Positions 6,782 through 16,700 are shown, counted from the first letter of the stretch. The stretch is DNA of 23,997 nt from a virus (IMGVR_UViG_3300017969_000148:1-23997); one strand, 5' to 3'. Made by a program: numbers and translations. Notes: generated from the sequence alone by a model not told the origin.

Positions 6782-9557
6782 TAACAATTATTCTTCCGTG
6801 TGCATCATTAAAGAGACTGCTTTGATAATAGAATATGCCTCTTGCTCTAGGCCTAAATGTAATAGTTCCTGATGTTGCACCTTGACCTATACTATCGCCG
6901 ACTTGATTATCTGTTCCCGGACCTTGTACATCTTTCATGTAAATTGGACGCCCTGCACTACTTACTGTAAATAGTATTGTATCCCCGTAATCTATGTTAA
7001 TGTCTATGTTATTACCAAAGATACCCGTTGTTCTATCTTGTCCGGCAATTTCAAACGCATTATCTCCTTGTTTAGATATAAAGATATCAAATTGTACACC
7101 TGGAGGTCTAGCAGGTGATGCATCTAATAAGTCTACTTCAAGGAATTCACTTCTACCATCTAGTTCTAGTTGCATTACTTCCGAACCTTCTGTTGTTAAA
7201 TCTCTTGTAGTTGTTATAGTTGTTGTTGCAGTATTGTCATTTACTATAAATGATCCTGTTAATGATTCGTTTATATCACTTGCACTGATTCCTGTAATTG
7301 TATAAGGAACACTAGTTCCGTCAAACACATCAGTTGTTGTAAGTGTAAATGTGACACCAAAGCCTTCATCAATTTCGGTATCACTGACAGAAAGTGAATA
7401 AGTTGGTGTTTTACTAGTATCTGTTACAGATACAAACACTGGATTAGCAAACGGGTCATCTAAAGAAAATGTAATTAGTTCAGTACCTTCAGTTAGTTGA
7501 TCTTCTCTAAGTGTTATGCTTACACTCCCTGCTCCGCTTACAAGATTTATATTACCTGTAATACTACCTGAGCTTAAATCAAATTCATCTATGCCAGTAA
7601 TTGTATAACCTAGTAATCCGTCTTCTACGTTTTTCGTAGATAGTGTAAATGTTACAGTGTCACCTTCGTTGATAACATCAGCACTCTTAGTAAGTGTGTA
7701 CACCGGTCTTTGATCTGTAGTACTTGTGTCGTTAATTTGTATACCAATTTCGGCTTTGCCGTTATCTAATGTTAGCACAAAATTTTGATCACCTTCTGTT
7801 GTCAAATCAACTGTGGTAGGAAATGTAAGACTTGCTGTATTACTATTAACAACAAAATTACCAGTTAGTGAAACACCGTCAATGTCTTCAGATTCGATTC
7901 CTGTAATTGTATAAGGAACACTGGTTCCGTTTGCAACATTTTCAGTTGTTAAGGTAATTGTAAAAGATTGTCCTTCGTCTACTTCTAAAACATTCTTAGT
8001 AAGTGCATACGTTCTGTGAGTTGGGAAACTAGACGATAATAAAATATTACTGTTATAAATGTTGTATGCAAACTTATTTTCGCCGCCCCAAAGGCTTCTA
8101 GAATTTCCATAATCTGTATCAAGCCCTGTGCTTGTGAGTTTATTATCTTGCACATTAGACATGAACCATGTTTTAACTTGCGCAGGAGTAGCACTTGGAT
8201 TGAGTCCTAAGTACAATGCGATCATTCCTGCAACTTGTGGAGCTGCCATACTTGTACCGCTTATGTTTGCTTGCTGGAAGAAAGAACTTCCTTCCCCTTG
8301 TTCATAGTCTGCTGTAGCAAAATCTGCAACAACACTTGCTGCACTCATAATATTTGTTCCTGGTGCAAATACTGTTGTGCCAGGCCCTGAATTACTCGAT
8401 TGTGCTTTTTGTTCTGCTCCTACACCGATAGTAGAATCAACGTTATTTACAATAAACGCTTCGTCATCATAAGGAGACATACCTCGGTGATAAAACCTAG
8501 TATCACCGTAGAAACTACTATTCCAACTGTTATCATAATCATCTCCGCCGGGTACATCTACTTTGTGAAAATCATTACCCGATGCAATTACAACATGTAC
8601 ACCTTCGTCAATAAGTTCTTGCACATCAACGTCAACACTGGCTACTCTATAAGGATGATTAAAAGATACACCATCAAAGCTACCTGTCATGCCTCTATTA
8701 GTATCTCTATTAATACCTGTCCAAGGAACTCCTCTATAAGTGCCTCCAGTTACACCTATGTACCTGCTAAAAAATCCCCAACTCATATTAATCACAGTAG
8801 GTCTTTTGTATCCTGTGCTAGGTTCAATAGGCTTATTACGATGCCATAATTTCATTAAGTCAAAAGCAGTTGTATAAGAAATACCTACAGAAGGATCATT
8901 AGATCCTTCTAAACCTGCAACTTTCATAGAAAAAATTTGTGCGTCTTTTGCCCAACCAAAATAAAGTCCTGTTGCAATGCCAGCAACGTGTGTTCCATGT
9001 CCGCTGTAATCGTTATAAAATCCCGAAGGCTGAGTGCCTGATACTCCGGCAGCAGAATACCAGTTTATATTTTGTACTCTGCTATTGCCTTCTCTATCAG
9101 CAAATTCTGGATGTGTAGAATAAATTCCACTATCCATTATAACTACATCTACACCAGTACCTTTTATTGTATAGTTATATCCACCGTCTACGGTATTACC
9201 GGTATAAGGATCATCTACTTCGTTTAAGCGTCTTAATCCCCAGTTTACAAACGCACCGCTATCGGAAGTTGTTTTAGTAAAGTCGCTTTCTTGCACAGCA
9301 TGACGTCCTATAAAAATGTCATCTCTGTCTAAAGGATTTATCTCTACAGCGTAAACTCTGTCATCTTCACGCAATGCTGCTGCTTCTTCATCTGTAAGCA
9401 TGTAGTGAGTATTTCTGTAACTGCCTTCTCGAGGATCTGCAATGTCAACAGCTCTGTTTGGAATCGCTCCTGCACCTGTTGATGCAATCATTTCTGCATC
9501 AAATGCAGCATAATCAACGTTGCGGTTTAGACTAACTACGTATTCTTTTTCGCTCAT
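6777..9557 (-). CDS. Subtilisin-like serine protease (S8) with Calx-beta-like repeats, 926 residues
   Basis: The catalytic triad of family S8 is intact: Asp142 in IMDSGIYSTHPEF, His187 in SGHGTHVAGIATG, Ser436 in SGTSMAAPQVAGM. Asn328 in IASGNDF is the likely oxyanion-hole residue. Residues about 1-80 look like a short inhibitor I9-type propeptide (EYVVSLNRNVDYAAF ... VYAVEINP). After the protease come three repeats of about 95 residues (516-612, 619-715, 719-812) with VDEG, YTITGI and TEG signatures, Calx-beta-like. Residues 820-926 form a separate C-terminal unit ending GIFYYQSSLFNDAHGRIIVS, cupredoxin-like in appearance. There is no signal peptide. The start follows GGAG at five bases; the gene is nine bases after the 1178-residue fibre gene. 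It is probably virion-associated, cleaving either phage structural proteins or host surface material; the target is unknown. Confidence 0.92.
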   Translation of the reverse strand: MSEKEYVVSLNRNVDYAAFDAEMIASTGAGAIPNRAVDIADPREGSYRNTHYMLTDEEAAALREDDRVYAVEINPLDRDDIFIGRHAVQESDFTKTTSDSGAFVNWGLRRLNEVDDPYTGNTVDGGYNYTIKGTGVDVVIMDSGIYSTHPEFADREGNSRVQNINWYSAAGVSGTQPSGFYNDYSGHGTHVAGIATGLYFGWAKDAQIFSMKVAGLEGSNDPSVGISYTTAFDLMKLWHRNKPIEPSTGYKRPTVINMSWGFFSRYIGVTGGTYRGVPWTGINRDTNRGMTGSFDGVSFNHPYRVASVDVDVQELIDEGVHVVIASGNDFHKVDVPGGDDYDNSWNSSFYGDTRFYHRGMSPYDDEAFIVNNVDSTIGVGAEQKAQSSNSGPGTTVFAPGTNIMSAASVVADFATADYEQGEGSSFFQQANISGTSMAAPQVAGMIALYLGLNPSATPAQVKTWFMSNVQDNKLTSTGLDTDYGNSRSLWGGENKFAYNIYNSNILLSSSFPTHRTYALTKNVLEVDEGQSFTITLTTENVANGTSVPYTITGIESEDIDGVSLTGNFVVNSNTASLTFPTTVDLTTEGDQNFVLTLDNGKAEIGIQINDTSTTDQRPVYTLTKSADVINEGDTVTFTLSTKNVEDGLLGYTITGIDEFDLSSGSITGNINLVSGAGSVSITLREDQLTEGTELITFSLDDPFANPVFVSVTDTSKTPTYSLSVSDTEIDEGFGVTFTLTTTDVFDGTSVPYTITGISASDINESLTGSFIVNDNTATTTITTTRDLTTEGSEVMQLELDGRSEFLEVDLLDASPARPPGVQFDIFISKQGDNAFEIAGQDRTTGIFGNNIDINIDYGDTILFTVSSAGRPIYMKDVQGPGTDNQVGDSIGQGATSGTITFRPRARGIFYYQSSLFNDAHGRIIVS
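7122..8012 (-). repeat. Three tandem Calx-beta-like repeats in the protease gene
   Basis: Three coding repeats of about 285-290 bases each (about 7722-8012, 7413-7703, 7122-7403) share LT.....EVDEG..FT.TLT, YTITGI and DLTTEG motifs. The outer two copies keep a 35-base stretch (7287-7321 and 7896-7930) with only one difference, while the middle copy is more diverged, suggesting recent copying between the first and third units. Confidence 0.75.
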
Positions 9558-9566
9558 TGTTGCTCC

Positions 9567-12500
9567 TTACCATGCTGCACCAAACTGCCAGTTTTGTTTG
9601 CGCCATATATCAACACTTCCTGTTGTGTAGTCTGCTACACAGAAGTAAATTGATGCACCGTCAAATGCAACTTCGCCGATTCTGTCTCCTGATGATCCTT
9701 TAGATGTAGAAGGAATGTTGGTTGTTCTAATTCTAAATACGTTACCGTTTATAGTAGTATCTGTTACTCCACTGGCACCAATAATAATTTCTGCTGTTGC
9801 ACCTGTTGTATGTCCTGTACCAATGTTTACGTTACCGTCTGTTGTACTATCGCCACCGTCTATATAAACGTTACCGCCGGTGCCTGCTGTTGCACCGCCT
9901 GCTCTTAGTATAATCGAGCCACCGATTGCTGTGTTACTTGCACCTGCAATAAGATTTACATTACCACCGTCTTGTCCAGCTAGTTGTGCATCACCCGGTA
10001 ATAGTTCAATTGCCTGTGGAACAGTAGCACCAGTTGTATCCGGAGTTGTAATTGTAAATGTGCTGTTACCTTGACCAATAATACCGTCACCAGCAAGTTC
10101 GCCTGTTGAGCCGTCAATAATTAGTGCGCCAGCTGTACTGTAAAGGCTGCCCTTAACACCGTCTTGTGCATCAATTCTATTTACAAATGTTACATTAGCA
10201 CCGTCTACTTTCAAATCATTTGAAATATATGTAAGTGGTGTTTGCAATAGTATTTGTGCGCCGCTTGGTGTTCCGCTATATGTACTGTCAAAGAATCTAA
10301 TTGTAGATGTTTGTTCTGCATTTTCAATTGATGCAAGTGGAGTACCTAGCATCCTTATTGTAGAAGCGGCGTCTATTCTTCCGCTTGCATTGCTGAGTGT
10401 TGTTGTAGTTGCTGTTGCACCTACAGTTAAGTTTGTATTGTCAATATTACCTGTAACGTTAGTTGTTACGCCAGTAGCATTTGTTGATAATACTAGTGCA
10501 TTGTCATAGTATAAGTCTACACTACCGTTATTATTAAAGTAAGCAAAGTCTTCGTTTGTTGCAGCATTTAACAATCTAATAGTGTCGCCACTTAGTTGTA
10601 GTTCACCTGTGGTATTTTGTATAATACCGTTTGTGCCTGTATGCCACATTTCTAAGTCATCGTCAGTACCAAATACTGCTTTGACACTGTCAGCCATTTT
10701 AATGCCAGCGCCTGCTGCAATTTGTCTATTTGTAGTAATTGTGTAACCAGCACCTGCTGCCAAATCTAATTGTGCTGAAGCATTAATTTGTATAGGTCCT
10801 GGAGCTGTGCCGCCACCGTTTGCAATAGTTAGAAAACTATTTCTACCAATGACCCAACTGTCACTTGTAATTGGGCCTCGTATTCCTCCGTTCACAGCAT
10901 CAACTAGTATTGATGAATCATCTGCAAATACACTACCTTTGAAATCTGCTTCAACACTTGTTGCTGTAATACTACTAGAGATAATGCCTAGTGCAGCATT
11001 TAAAGTGCCACCGTTAATATACCATCTATCGTCACCTTCGCTCCATAGTATAGAACTATTAGTTTCGGTTCCTCTTTCAATTTCAATACCTGCTGAACCT
11101 GCTGTTACGCCAGCACCTGTTTCATTTTTGTTTAATAGTATTGTATTGTCTTCAACTTCCAAGTTTACAGAGTCGACTGAAGTTGTAGTTCCGTTAACTG
11201 TAAAGTTACCAGTAACAATTACGTTATGACCAAATGTTGTGTCACCGTCTACTTGGTTCGTTGCTGCTGCATGACCAACTGTAACATTTGTAGCTGTAGC
11301 ACCTACTGTTAAATTTGTATTGTCTATATTACCAGTAACATCACCGTTAACATTACCAGTAAATGTACCTGCGTTAAGTTCTACCCATTCGCTGTTTTGT
11401 CTAAATTGTGTTCTGTTAGTATCTGTGTTATAAATTACATCACCGTTTACTACTGGAAAGCCGTCTCTTGTGTCAGTTGATATTTGCGGCAACTTAAATA
11501 GTCCGCCTTCAATTCTAACACGGTTACCTGTTTCTAAAACTAAATCTCCGCCACTGCTAAATGTACCTACACCTTCACCTTCTACTGTGAAACTAGTTGC
11601 TGTTAAACTTGTAGCAGTTAAATTTGTAAATTCTGCGTTTGCAACATTAAGTGAAGTAAAGTAACCTGTACCAAACTTTTTAGTTACAGAACCAATAGCA
11701 GCACTACCGTCTGTTTCAGGTGTAATTGTACCAACAACTTCAGTATCACCTAGTTTAACAAAATATCCTGTATCAGGATCAATGTTAATATTTTTACCTT
11801 GTATATAACCTTCTGTAACTGGAAAACGTATATCGCCGGCGATTTTACCTGTTAGTCCGTCTACAAGCAGTGTACTATCATCTGCATAAACGTTACCGCT
11901 TAAATCACCTGTTGCACCTATTAAGTTTGCAGAAATTAAATCATTGCTGTTAAAATTTAAACTTGCATTTGTAACACCACCTATTGTGTTTACAAGATGA
12001 AATCCGTAGCCTTCATTTGCAGCAGTTTTATCACCTGCTACAACATTGTTTGAACGTGTTTCATTGTTAACCAAGTCACCTTGGAACGCACCTAAAAGTG
12101 TATCAGCAGTTAGTGTAACAAAGTGGCCTTCATTAAACTTTTTAGATGCTGTACCTATGAAACCTTCACTGTCGTTGACGGGTTGCAAGCCGTCAACTAA
12201 TCTTGCATTTCCTAAATCAACTGTATATCCAGGATTAGGAATAATATTAATTTCGTTACCTTCTATATAACCTTGTACTGCTTCAAATACAATTTTGTAT
12301 CCATTTTGTACGGTTAGCGTATCTGTTTTGTTTGAAGCAAACCCTGTAATATCACCAGCAGTGCCCGGTTCCCATAATTCTGTTACTTCGTTCCAAACAA
12401 TAGTTTGTCCGTCGTTAGCGCCGTTACGTGTTAGCCTTGCAGCATTAATTCGTCCGTTAATATGATCAACAAGTAGTGTACTATCTTCACCAAATACACT

Positions 12501-13103
12501 GCCTTGTAAATCGCCTGTGTTTTTAATTTCAACTGTAAGCGAACCGCCTGCTAAGTCTGCTTGTGTTACATACCCTGCATCGTTTTCGAGATCTGAAATC
12601 TGTGTTGGGCCACCTACAATTACACTGTAGGGTATTTGATTTGTAACAGCATCAAATACTGTACTTCCGTTGTACCCTTTGATACTACCTTTAAAATAGT
12701 TTCCGTGTACTTCGTTAAATTTCTTTTCGTCTGAACCTATGTTGCTTGTAAGTGTAGTAATCGGAGTAATATTACCGCTTACAGTCATGTTGCTTACTGC
12801 TAGTGGAGTTTCGCCTCCACCTAGTGCAAAAAATTCCATGCCTGTACCTGAGGCGTTTACTCTAACAATTAAGTTTTCACTACCAACATAACTTCCAGGT
12901 GTGTCAGTTAAGTCTAAAAATCCGGAAGGTTTAAGTTCTTCCCCGTTTACACTAACACTGGCTGCATTAATAGCTCCCACAGCATTAATATCTTGAACAT
13001 CAACTATACTTACTTGTCTTAGATCTAAGTTATCACCAGCCGGTATTTCTTTGATCTTATTACCGTCTGTTGTGTCTACTACTAGTGGAAATCTATTTGC
13101 CAT
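9567..13103 (-). CDS. Repeat-rich tail-fibre protein, 1178 residues
   Basis: The start at 13103 follows an AGGA site about nine bases away and a late promoter. The sequence is rich in Gly, Thr, Asn and Ala, as in phage fibres. It contains four copies of a motif like GSVFADDSTLLVDAVNGKI (about 12433-12513, 11831-11898, 10871-10939, 10084-10152), an exact 17-residue duplicate beginning VTGNIDNTNLTVGA (at about 11290 and 10408), and several 'GSDEKKFNEVHGNYF'-type units. A stretch NLEVEDNTILLNKNETGAGV, with AGIEIERGTETN after it, is a motif I associate with tail fibres of marine T4-like phages. The C-terminus ends SIYFCVADYTTGSVDIWRKQ, which may be a small beta-sheet tip. It has no recognisable enzymatic domain. 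Likely role: long tail-fibre shaft and receptor-contacting region. Confidence 0.87.
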   Translation of the reverse strand: MANRFPLVVDTTDGNKIKEIPAGDNLDLRQVSIVDVQDINAVGAINAASVSVNGEELKPSGFLDLTDTPGSYVGSENLIVRVNASGTGMEFFALGGGETPLAVSNMTVSGNITPITTLTSNIGSDEKKFNEVHGNYFKGSIKGYNGSTVFDAVTNQIPYSVIVGGPTQISDLENDAGYVTQADLAGGSLTVEIKNTGDLQGSVFGEDSTLLVDHINGRINAARLTRNGANDGQTIVWNEVTELWEPGTAGDITGFASNKTDTLTVQNGYKIVFEAVQGYIEGNEINIIPNPGYTVDLGNARLVDGLQPVNDSEGFIGTASKKFNEGHFVTLTADTLLGAFQGDLVNNETRSNNVVAGDKTAANEGYGFHLVNTIGGVTNASLNFNSNDLISANLIGATGDLSGNVYADDSTLLVDGLTGKIAGDIRFPVTEGYIQGKNINIDPDTGYFVKLGDTEVVGTITPETDGSAAIGSVTKKFGTGYFTSLNVANAEFTNLTATSLTATSFTVEGEGVGTFSSGGDLVLETGNRVRIEGGLFKLPQISTDTRDGFPVVNGDVIYNTDTNRTQFRQNSEWVELNAGTFTGNVNGDVTGNIDNTNLTVGATATNVTVGHAAATNQVDGDTTFGHNVIVTGNFTVNGTTTSVDSVNLEVEDNTILLNKNETGAGVTAGSAGIEIERGTETNSSILWSEGDDRWYINGGTLNAALGIISSSITATSVEADFKGSVFADDSSILVDAVNGGIRGPITSDSWVIGRNSFLTIANGGGTAPGPIQINASAQLDLAAGAGYTITTNRQIAAGAGIKMADSVKAVFGTDDDLEMWHTGTNGIIQNTTGELQLSGDTIRLLNAATNEDFAYFNNNGSVDLYYDNALVLSTNATGVTTNVTGNIDNTNLTVGATATTTTLSNASGRIDAASTIRMLGTPLASIENAEQTSTIRFFDSTYSGTPSGAQILLQTPLTYISNDLKVDGANVTFVNRIDAQDGVKGSLYSTAGALIIDGSTGELAGDGIIGQGNSTFTITTPDTTGATVPQAIELLPGDAQLAGQDGGNVNLIAGASNTAIGGSIILRAGGATAGTGGNVYIDGGDSTTDGNVNIGTGHTTGATAEIIIGASGVTDTTINGNVFRIRTTNIPSTSKGSSGDRIGEVAFDGASIYFCVADYTTGSVDIWRKQNWQFGAAW
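10408..10457 (-). repeat. 50-base internal repeat, copy 2
   Basis: This pairs with 11290-11339: 44 of 50 bases agree and both encode the same residues, starting VTGNIDNTNLTVGA. All six differences are silent. The copies lie 882 bases apart in the same frame of the 1178-residue fibre gene. Confidence 0.85.
11290..11339 (-). repeat. 50-base internal repeat, copy 1
   Basis: Partner of 10408-10457, upstream in the direction of transcription. The encoded peptide is identical although six third positions differ, so the repeat is old enough to have drifted but the amino acids appear constrained or recently homogenised. Confidence 0.85.
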
Positions 13104-13126
13104 TCTCTAAATCCTATTGTTATACA

Positions 13127-13134
13127 TATTTATC
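13127..13134 (-). promoter_or_regulatory. T4-type late promoter core GATAAATA
   Basis: Read leftward, ACGATAAATATG surrounds the core, in the 39-base gap between the 167-residue and the 1178-residue genes, 23 bases before the latter's start. The 12-base context is identical to that before the YHYH-protein gene. Confidence 0.75.
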
Positions 13135-13142
13135 GTAACTTA

Positions 13143-13646
13143 TCAAAGCGCCGCTATCCTTGCTTGGAAGTCAGCAAAGTCTGCACTTGCTGCTACTTCT
13201 GTCTTTAGGGTTGCTAGATCGATCGTTTCAGATTGTAGGTAATCTGTACCTGCTACTGCTGCTGTTATGTTTCCTGCGCCGTCTGCTTTTATAATACCGT
13301 TTACAGCACCGACAATTGGATCTGTTTCTGTATAAGCAGTTAAGTATCCTGCTGCTGAATGATCTCCCCAGCCGTGGGCAGTATCCCAATTTGCACTATC
13401 TTCTACGTTTGCTTTTGGTATGTTAGCATTAACAGCATCAACTAGTAATGTTGAATCTTGTGCAATTACATTACCTATTATATCACGTTCAAGCGTATTA
13501 CCTGTACTTTCTACTCTTGAGTTTAAACTTTCAACATCTGTATAAAGTTCGTCGAAGTTATTATTAATTTTTGTAAATGCTGTGCGTAGCGGATCGCCAT
13601 CGCCTTTGTTTTGACTGCTACCGGTATTAATTGACTGCTTTGCCAT
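13143..13646 (-). CDS. Fibre-like virion structural protein, 167 residues
   Basis: The start at 13646 (MAKQSINTGSSQNKGDGDPL) has an AAGGA ribosome site about eight bases upstream, which is inside the overlapping 52-residue ORF. Residues 1-37 carry the shared N-terminal motif ending TAFTKINNNFDELYTDV, followed by a short coiled-coil-like segment (VESLNSRVESTGNTLERD). A single GNVIAQDSTLLVDAVNANI unit follows, the same motif that is repeated in the next gene. Then a segment WDTAHGWGDHSAAGYLTAY, common in phage fibre proteins, and ITAAVAGTDYLQSETIDL. It looks like a short fibre or a connector made of modules found in the larger neighbours. The assignment is by motif sharing and context. Confidence 0.82.
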   Translation of the reverse strand: MAKQSINTGSSQNKGDGDPLRTAFTKINNNFDELYTDVESLNSRVESTGNTLERDIIGNVIAQDSTLLVDAVNANIPKANVEDSANWDTAHGWGDHSAAGYLTAYTETDPIVGAVNGIIKADGAGNITAAVAGTDYLQSETIDLATLKTEVAASADFADFQARIAAL

Positions 13647-13785
13647 TTGAATTATCCTTTGTTACCACTACTCTTAATTTACCAGAAGTAACAACAGCCT
13701 GAACAGCGTTGTTACCTCTTATGTCAACATTAGAAGCTTTGGCTTTTCCTTTGTCAATAAGTCTTTCTATGTGTTTTTTACCCAT
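13627..13785 (-). CDS. Small basic ORF (52 residues) overlapping both neighbours
   Basis: The start ATG (13783-13785) shares one base with the stop of the 2901-residue gene (TAATG), a typical coupling arrangement. The ORF runs MGKKHIERLIDKGKAKASNV and ends after NGKAVN, overlapping the first 20 bases of the 167-residue gene. It fills the otherwise non-coding 138-base gap between the two fibre genes exactly. The product is Lys/Arg-rich, with a basic N-terminal helix and a Val-rich second half (VQAVVTSGKLRVVVTK). No own ribosome site is obvious, so expression would rely on re-initiation. No family is recognised. It could be a small structural or regulatory protein; a chance ORF is less likely because of the one-base junction, but is not excluded. 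Confidence 0.62.
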   Translation of the reverse strand: MGKKHIERLIDKGKAKASNVDIRGNNAVQAVVTSGKLRVVVTKDNSNGKAVN

Positions 13786-16700
13786 TAAACTTTACCAACC
13801 ACAACTTCTACAACACCTCTATCAGTGTTAGTTTTGTTTTCTAGTGCCTTACCAATTACTGTACCAACTTTTGGATTGTTGTTTACAATAGCATAACCTG
13901 GAACTGCGCTTGTTACAAGTAAGTCACCTTTTTCTACTTTACCTACTACTTTACAAGGTACTCTACCTTGTAATGCAACACCTACAACGTGATCACCTTC
14001 TAGTGCGCTGTTCATTAAGTGTGCAGGATTAGTTGTAACAACACCTGCTACTTTATGGTCATCTCTTCTTGCACAAACAGAAACTTCTGCTTCTCCACCA
14101 AACACAAGCACTGTACCTGGCTCGTAATCTGCATCACCTAAATAGTTTTCTGCAAGGTCAGCATAATATGCTTCTGTTGCTGTTCCGTTGAATACTGTTG
14201 CATACACTGTATTATACCTCTTAGTCGAAAGTCCAATGTTATAGATGTTGTTAAAGTCAGGCTGCATACCAGTACTGCTAAAGATAGCCGGTACCAAACT
14301 AGATGTTGTAGCACCATCAGCAACAACCATACCAATTTGTCCAGTTGTTGTTTTACCTGTGTTAGCACCTAAGGCAATACCTGTACTTGCAGCACCTTTT
14401 TCTTGAGTACTTTCAATAAAGTTTGAATAGATCCAGTCTACAGCAAGATTTGGTTCATTATTAAATCCTGATAAGCCTTGTAGAATACTTTGTGCAACAC
14501 CTGTGCTTCCTACGTTAATGCTTCCTGGGAAGTTAACAGTAGGAGGAGAAGTTGGTCCACCACCTTGTGATGTAAATACCGTACCTTGTGCAGGTGTTTT
14601 AACTTGGAGTTCTGTAGTATTAAGTGACATAACTTCATAAGTTGAGTCACCGCCAAGTATAACACTATTAACTTGGATACTTCCACTACCGTTTGTTTTA
14701 ACAATACTATCAACTTCACCTGTTCTAGTTACGTTTGTAATGCCGTAAGTACCTGTACCAGTTTTAATTAGTGCTTCGCCGGGATCATTTACTCCCGGTA
14801 TTAACGTTGTAAAGTCGCCGTCTGCTAAGCCGCCACCTTCTGCAATTACAGTTGCAAATGATATTGCACTTACATCACCGTTACCTGCTGCACTTCTACC
14901 TATAACTGTATCGGTGCTTTGCTGTGCAAGTTCACCTAGTGCAATACCGTTGGCTTTGATGCGTACATAACCGCTTGTTGTTTCAAAGTTTTCATCACTG
15001 AATTTAGCAAGACCTAGATCCGCTTGTACTTTAGGATCTGTTCCAGCCCAACCCGAAGCTGCATTGTTTTCATCAAACGTATCAGCAGCTTGCATATTCA
15101 GTTTGCTTTGAGCTATTGCTGCATTTGCATTTACATCAGCATTTAGAATTGTATCTGGTTTAATTTGGATATCTAATTCTAGCTGCCTACTTGCAGGTTC
15201 AGTTATTGGAGCTGTTGTTGTACGATTTACTGTAACTTCCACATCAGCACCAGCAGCATAAACAGCATTCATCCATTCGTCAAACGGTCCGTCGATAACT
15301 GGACCCGTAGCGCCGCCTGGTACTTCAATTGTATCAGGTGCAGGAGAAATACCTGCAGGCTTACCGTCTGACAAATCTGTAACACTTGTTGGCTCGTATG
15401 TAATAACTTGAATGTTGCCTTCAATACTTGTGGTAATCTTAATATCTCTAATTGTACCAGTTGCAGCAGTTACATCGCCTACAAAGTTATCACCTACTTC
15501 AAATTGTCCTGTACCGCCTATGTTGTCTGCATCGATAATTACAGTCTTGTAGCCTGTTGCAGCCATAAGTTGCGCCTCTGCGATACCTTCAAATGTAGTA
15601 TCACGCATCTTATCCATAGAGTTGAATTCTCCAACAGTTGCATCTACATATGCTTTAGTTGATGCATCTGAATCAGCAATCGGTGCTCTTAAGTTAGTTA
15701 CAGAATTACCTGCTGCGTTTAAGTCTGCTGCTAGTGCAACACTACCGTTTGCAGAAAGCACACCTGGACCAATTAAGTTACCAACTGACTGGCCGTTATG
15801 ATCAAAGCCTAAACGTCTGTTAACATATCCACGTACCGCACTTTCTGTCGGTACTGTGTCTGATGCGTTATCAGTCATTGCTGTGTCTGTTGAGAATTCA
15901 GTAACAACAACACCACGCTTAAAGCCTAGACCGTCAACGTCTGAAAGCGCAATACTTGCACTGAACGAAACTGTACCAGTACCTTGGTCAACGCTAAAGA
16001 AGCGTCCAACTCTAAAGATACCGTTTTGGTCTGTGGAAACATAGAACACACGCCCTTTACCAATTTCTCTAACTTCGTTTGCTTGGTCTGGTGTTTGTGG
16101 CAGTCCAAAGATAACGTTTGGATAGTTACTTGTGTTAAATCCACCTGAACCAACGTCTAAGAAATCATGTCCAGTTGCACGACAAGTTGAAATTCTAATT
16201 GTAATTGTAGCTGGTGCACCTTCTTGTAGACCTGCCCTTAGTACAACGTTTTCGTTGCCTAATATTACTGTACTTGCTAGTCCTGTACCTGTTGCAGGAT
16301 AGTTAATTTCTGACTTGTCGTTAATACTAACAATACCAAAATCGTCTGTTTCTGAAGCCGTTGCTTGAACCTCGTATCTTGCTGTGTCGTCGTTATATTT
16401 TACACCACGATAGTTAAACACTCTGTGTTTTTTACCGCCCCAAGCCATTACCATCGGTAACACTGCACCAGAAGCTGTAAATGTTGCCGGACGGTGTACT
16501 TCAGGTGTTGCAGTATTGTTGTTCAATCTAAATATTTCATTAGGCTCGTAAATCTTAACAACAGCAATTACTGTATCACCTGCCGTGTCGCCCATTGTAC
16601 CTGTATTTGTAAGTGGGTTTCCGTCTAAATCGTAAACTGTGTTAGCATTAGATTGACCGTTTACACGATCTACAACAAGTCTAATATAGTCATATGTGCT

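Noticed and set aside
8400-8849. 149-codon plus-strand open frame
   Set aside because: It is fully antisense to the protease gene, covering codons with clear subtilase motifs. Its product is low in plausible domains and there is no ribosome site.
10807-11229. 140-codon plus-strand open frame
   Set aside because: Antisense to the 1178-residue fibre gene, within a conserved fibre motif; no start signals.
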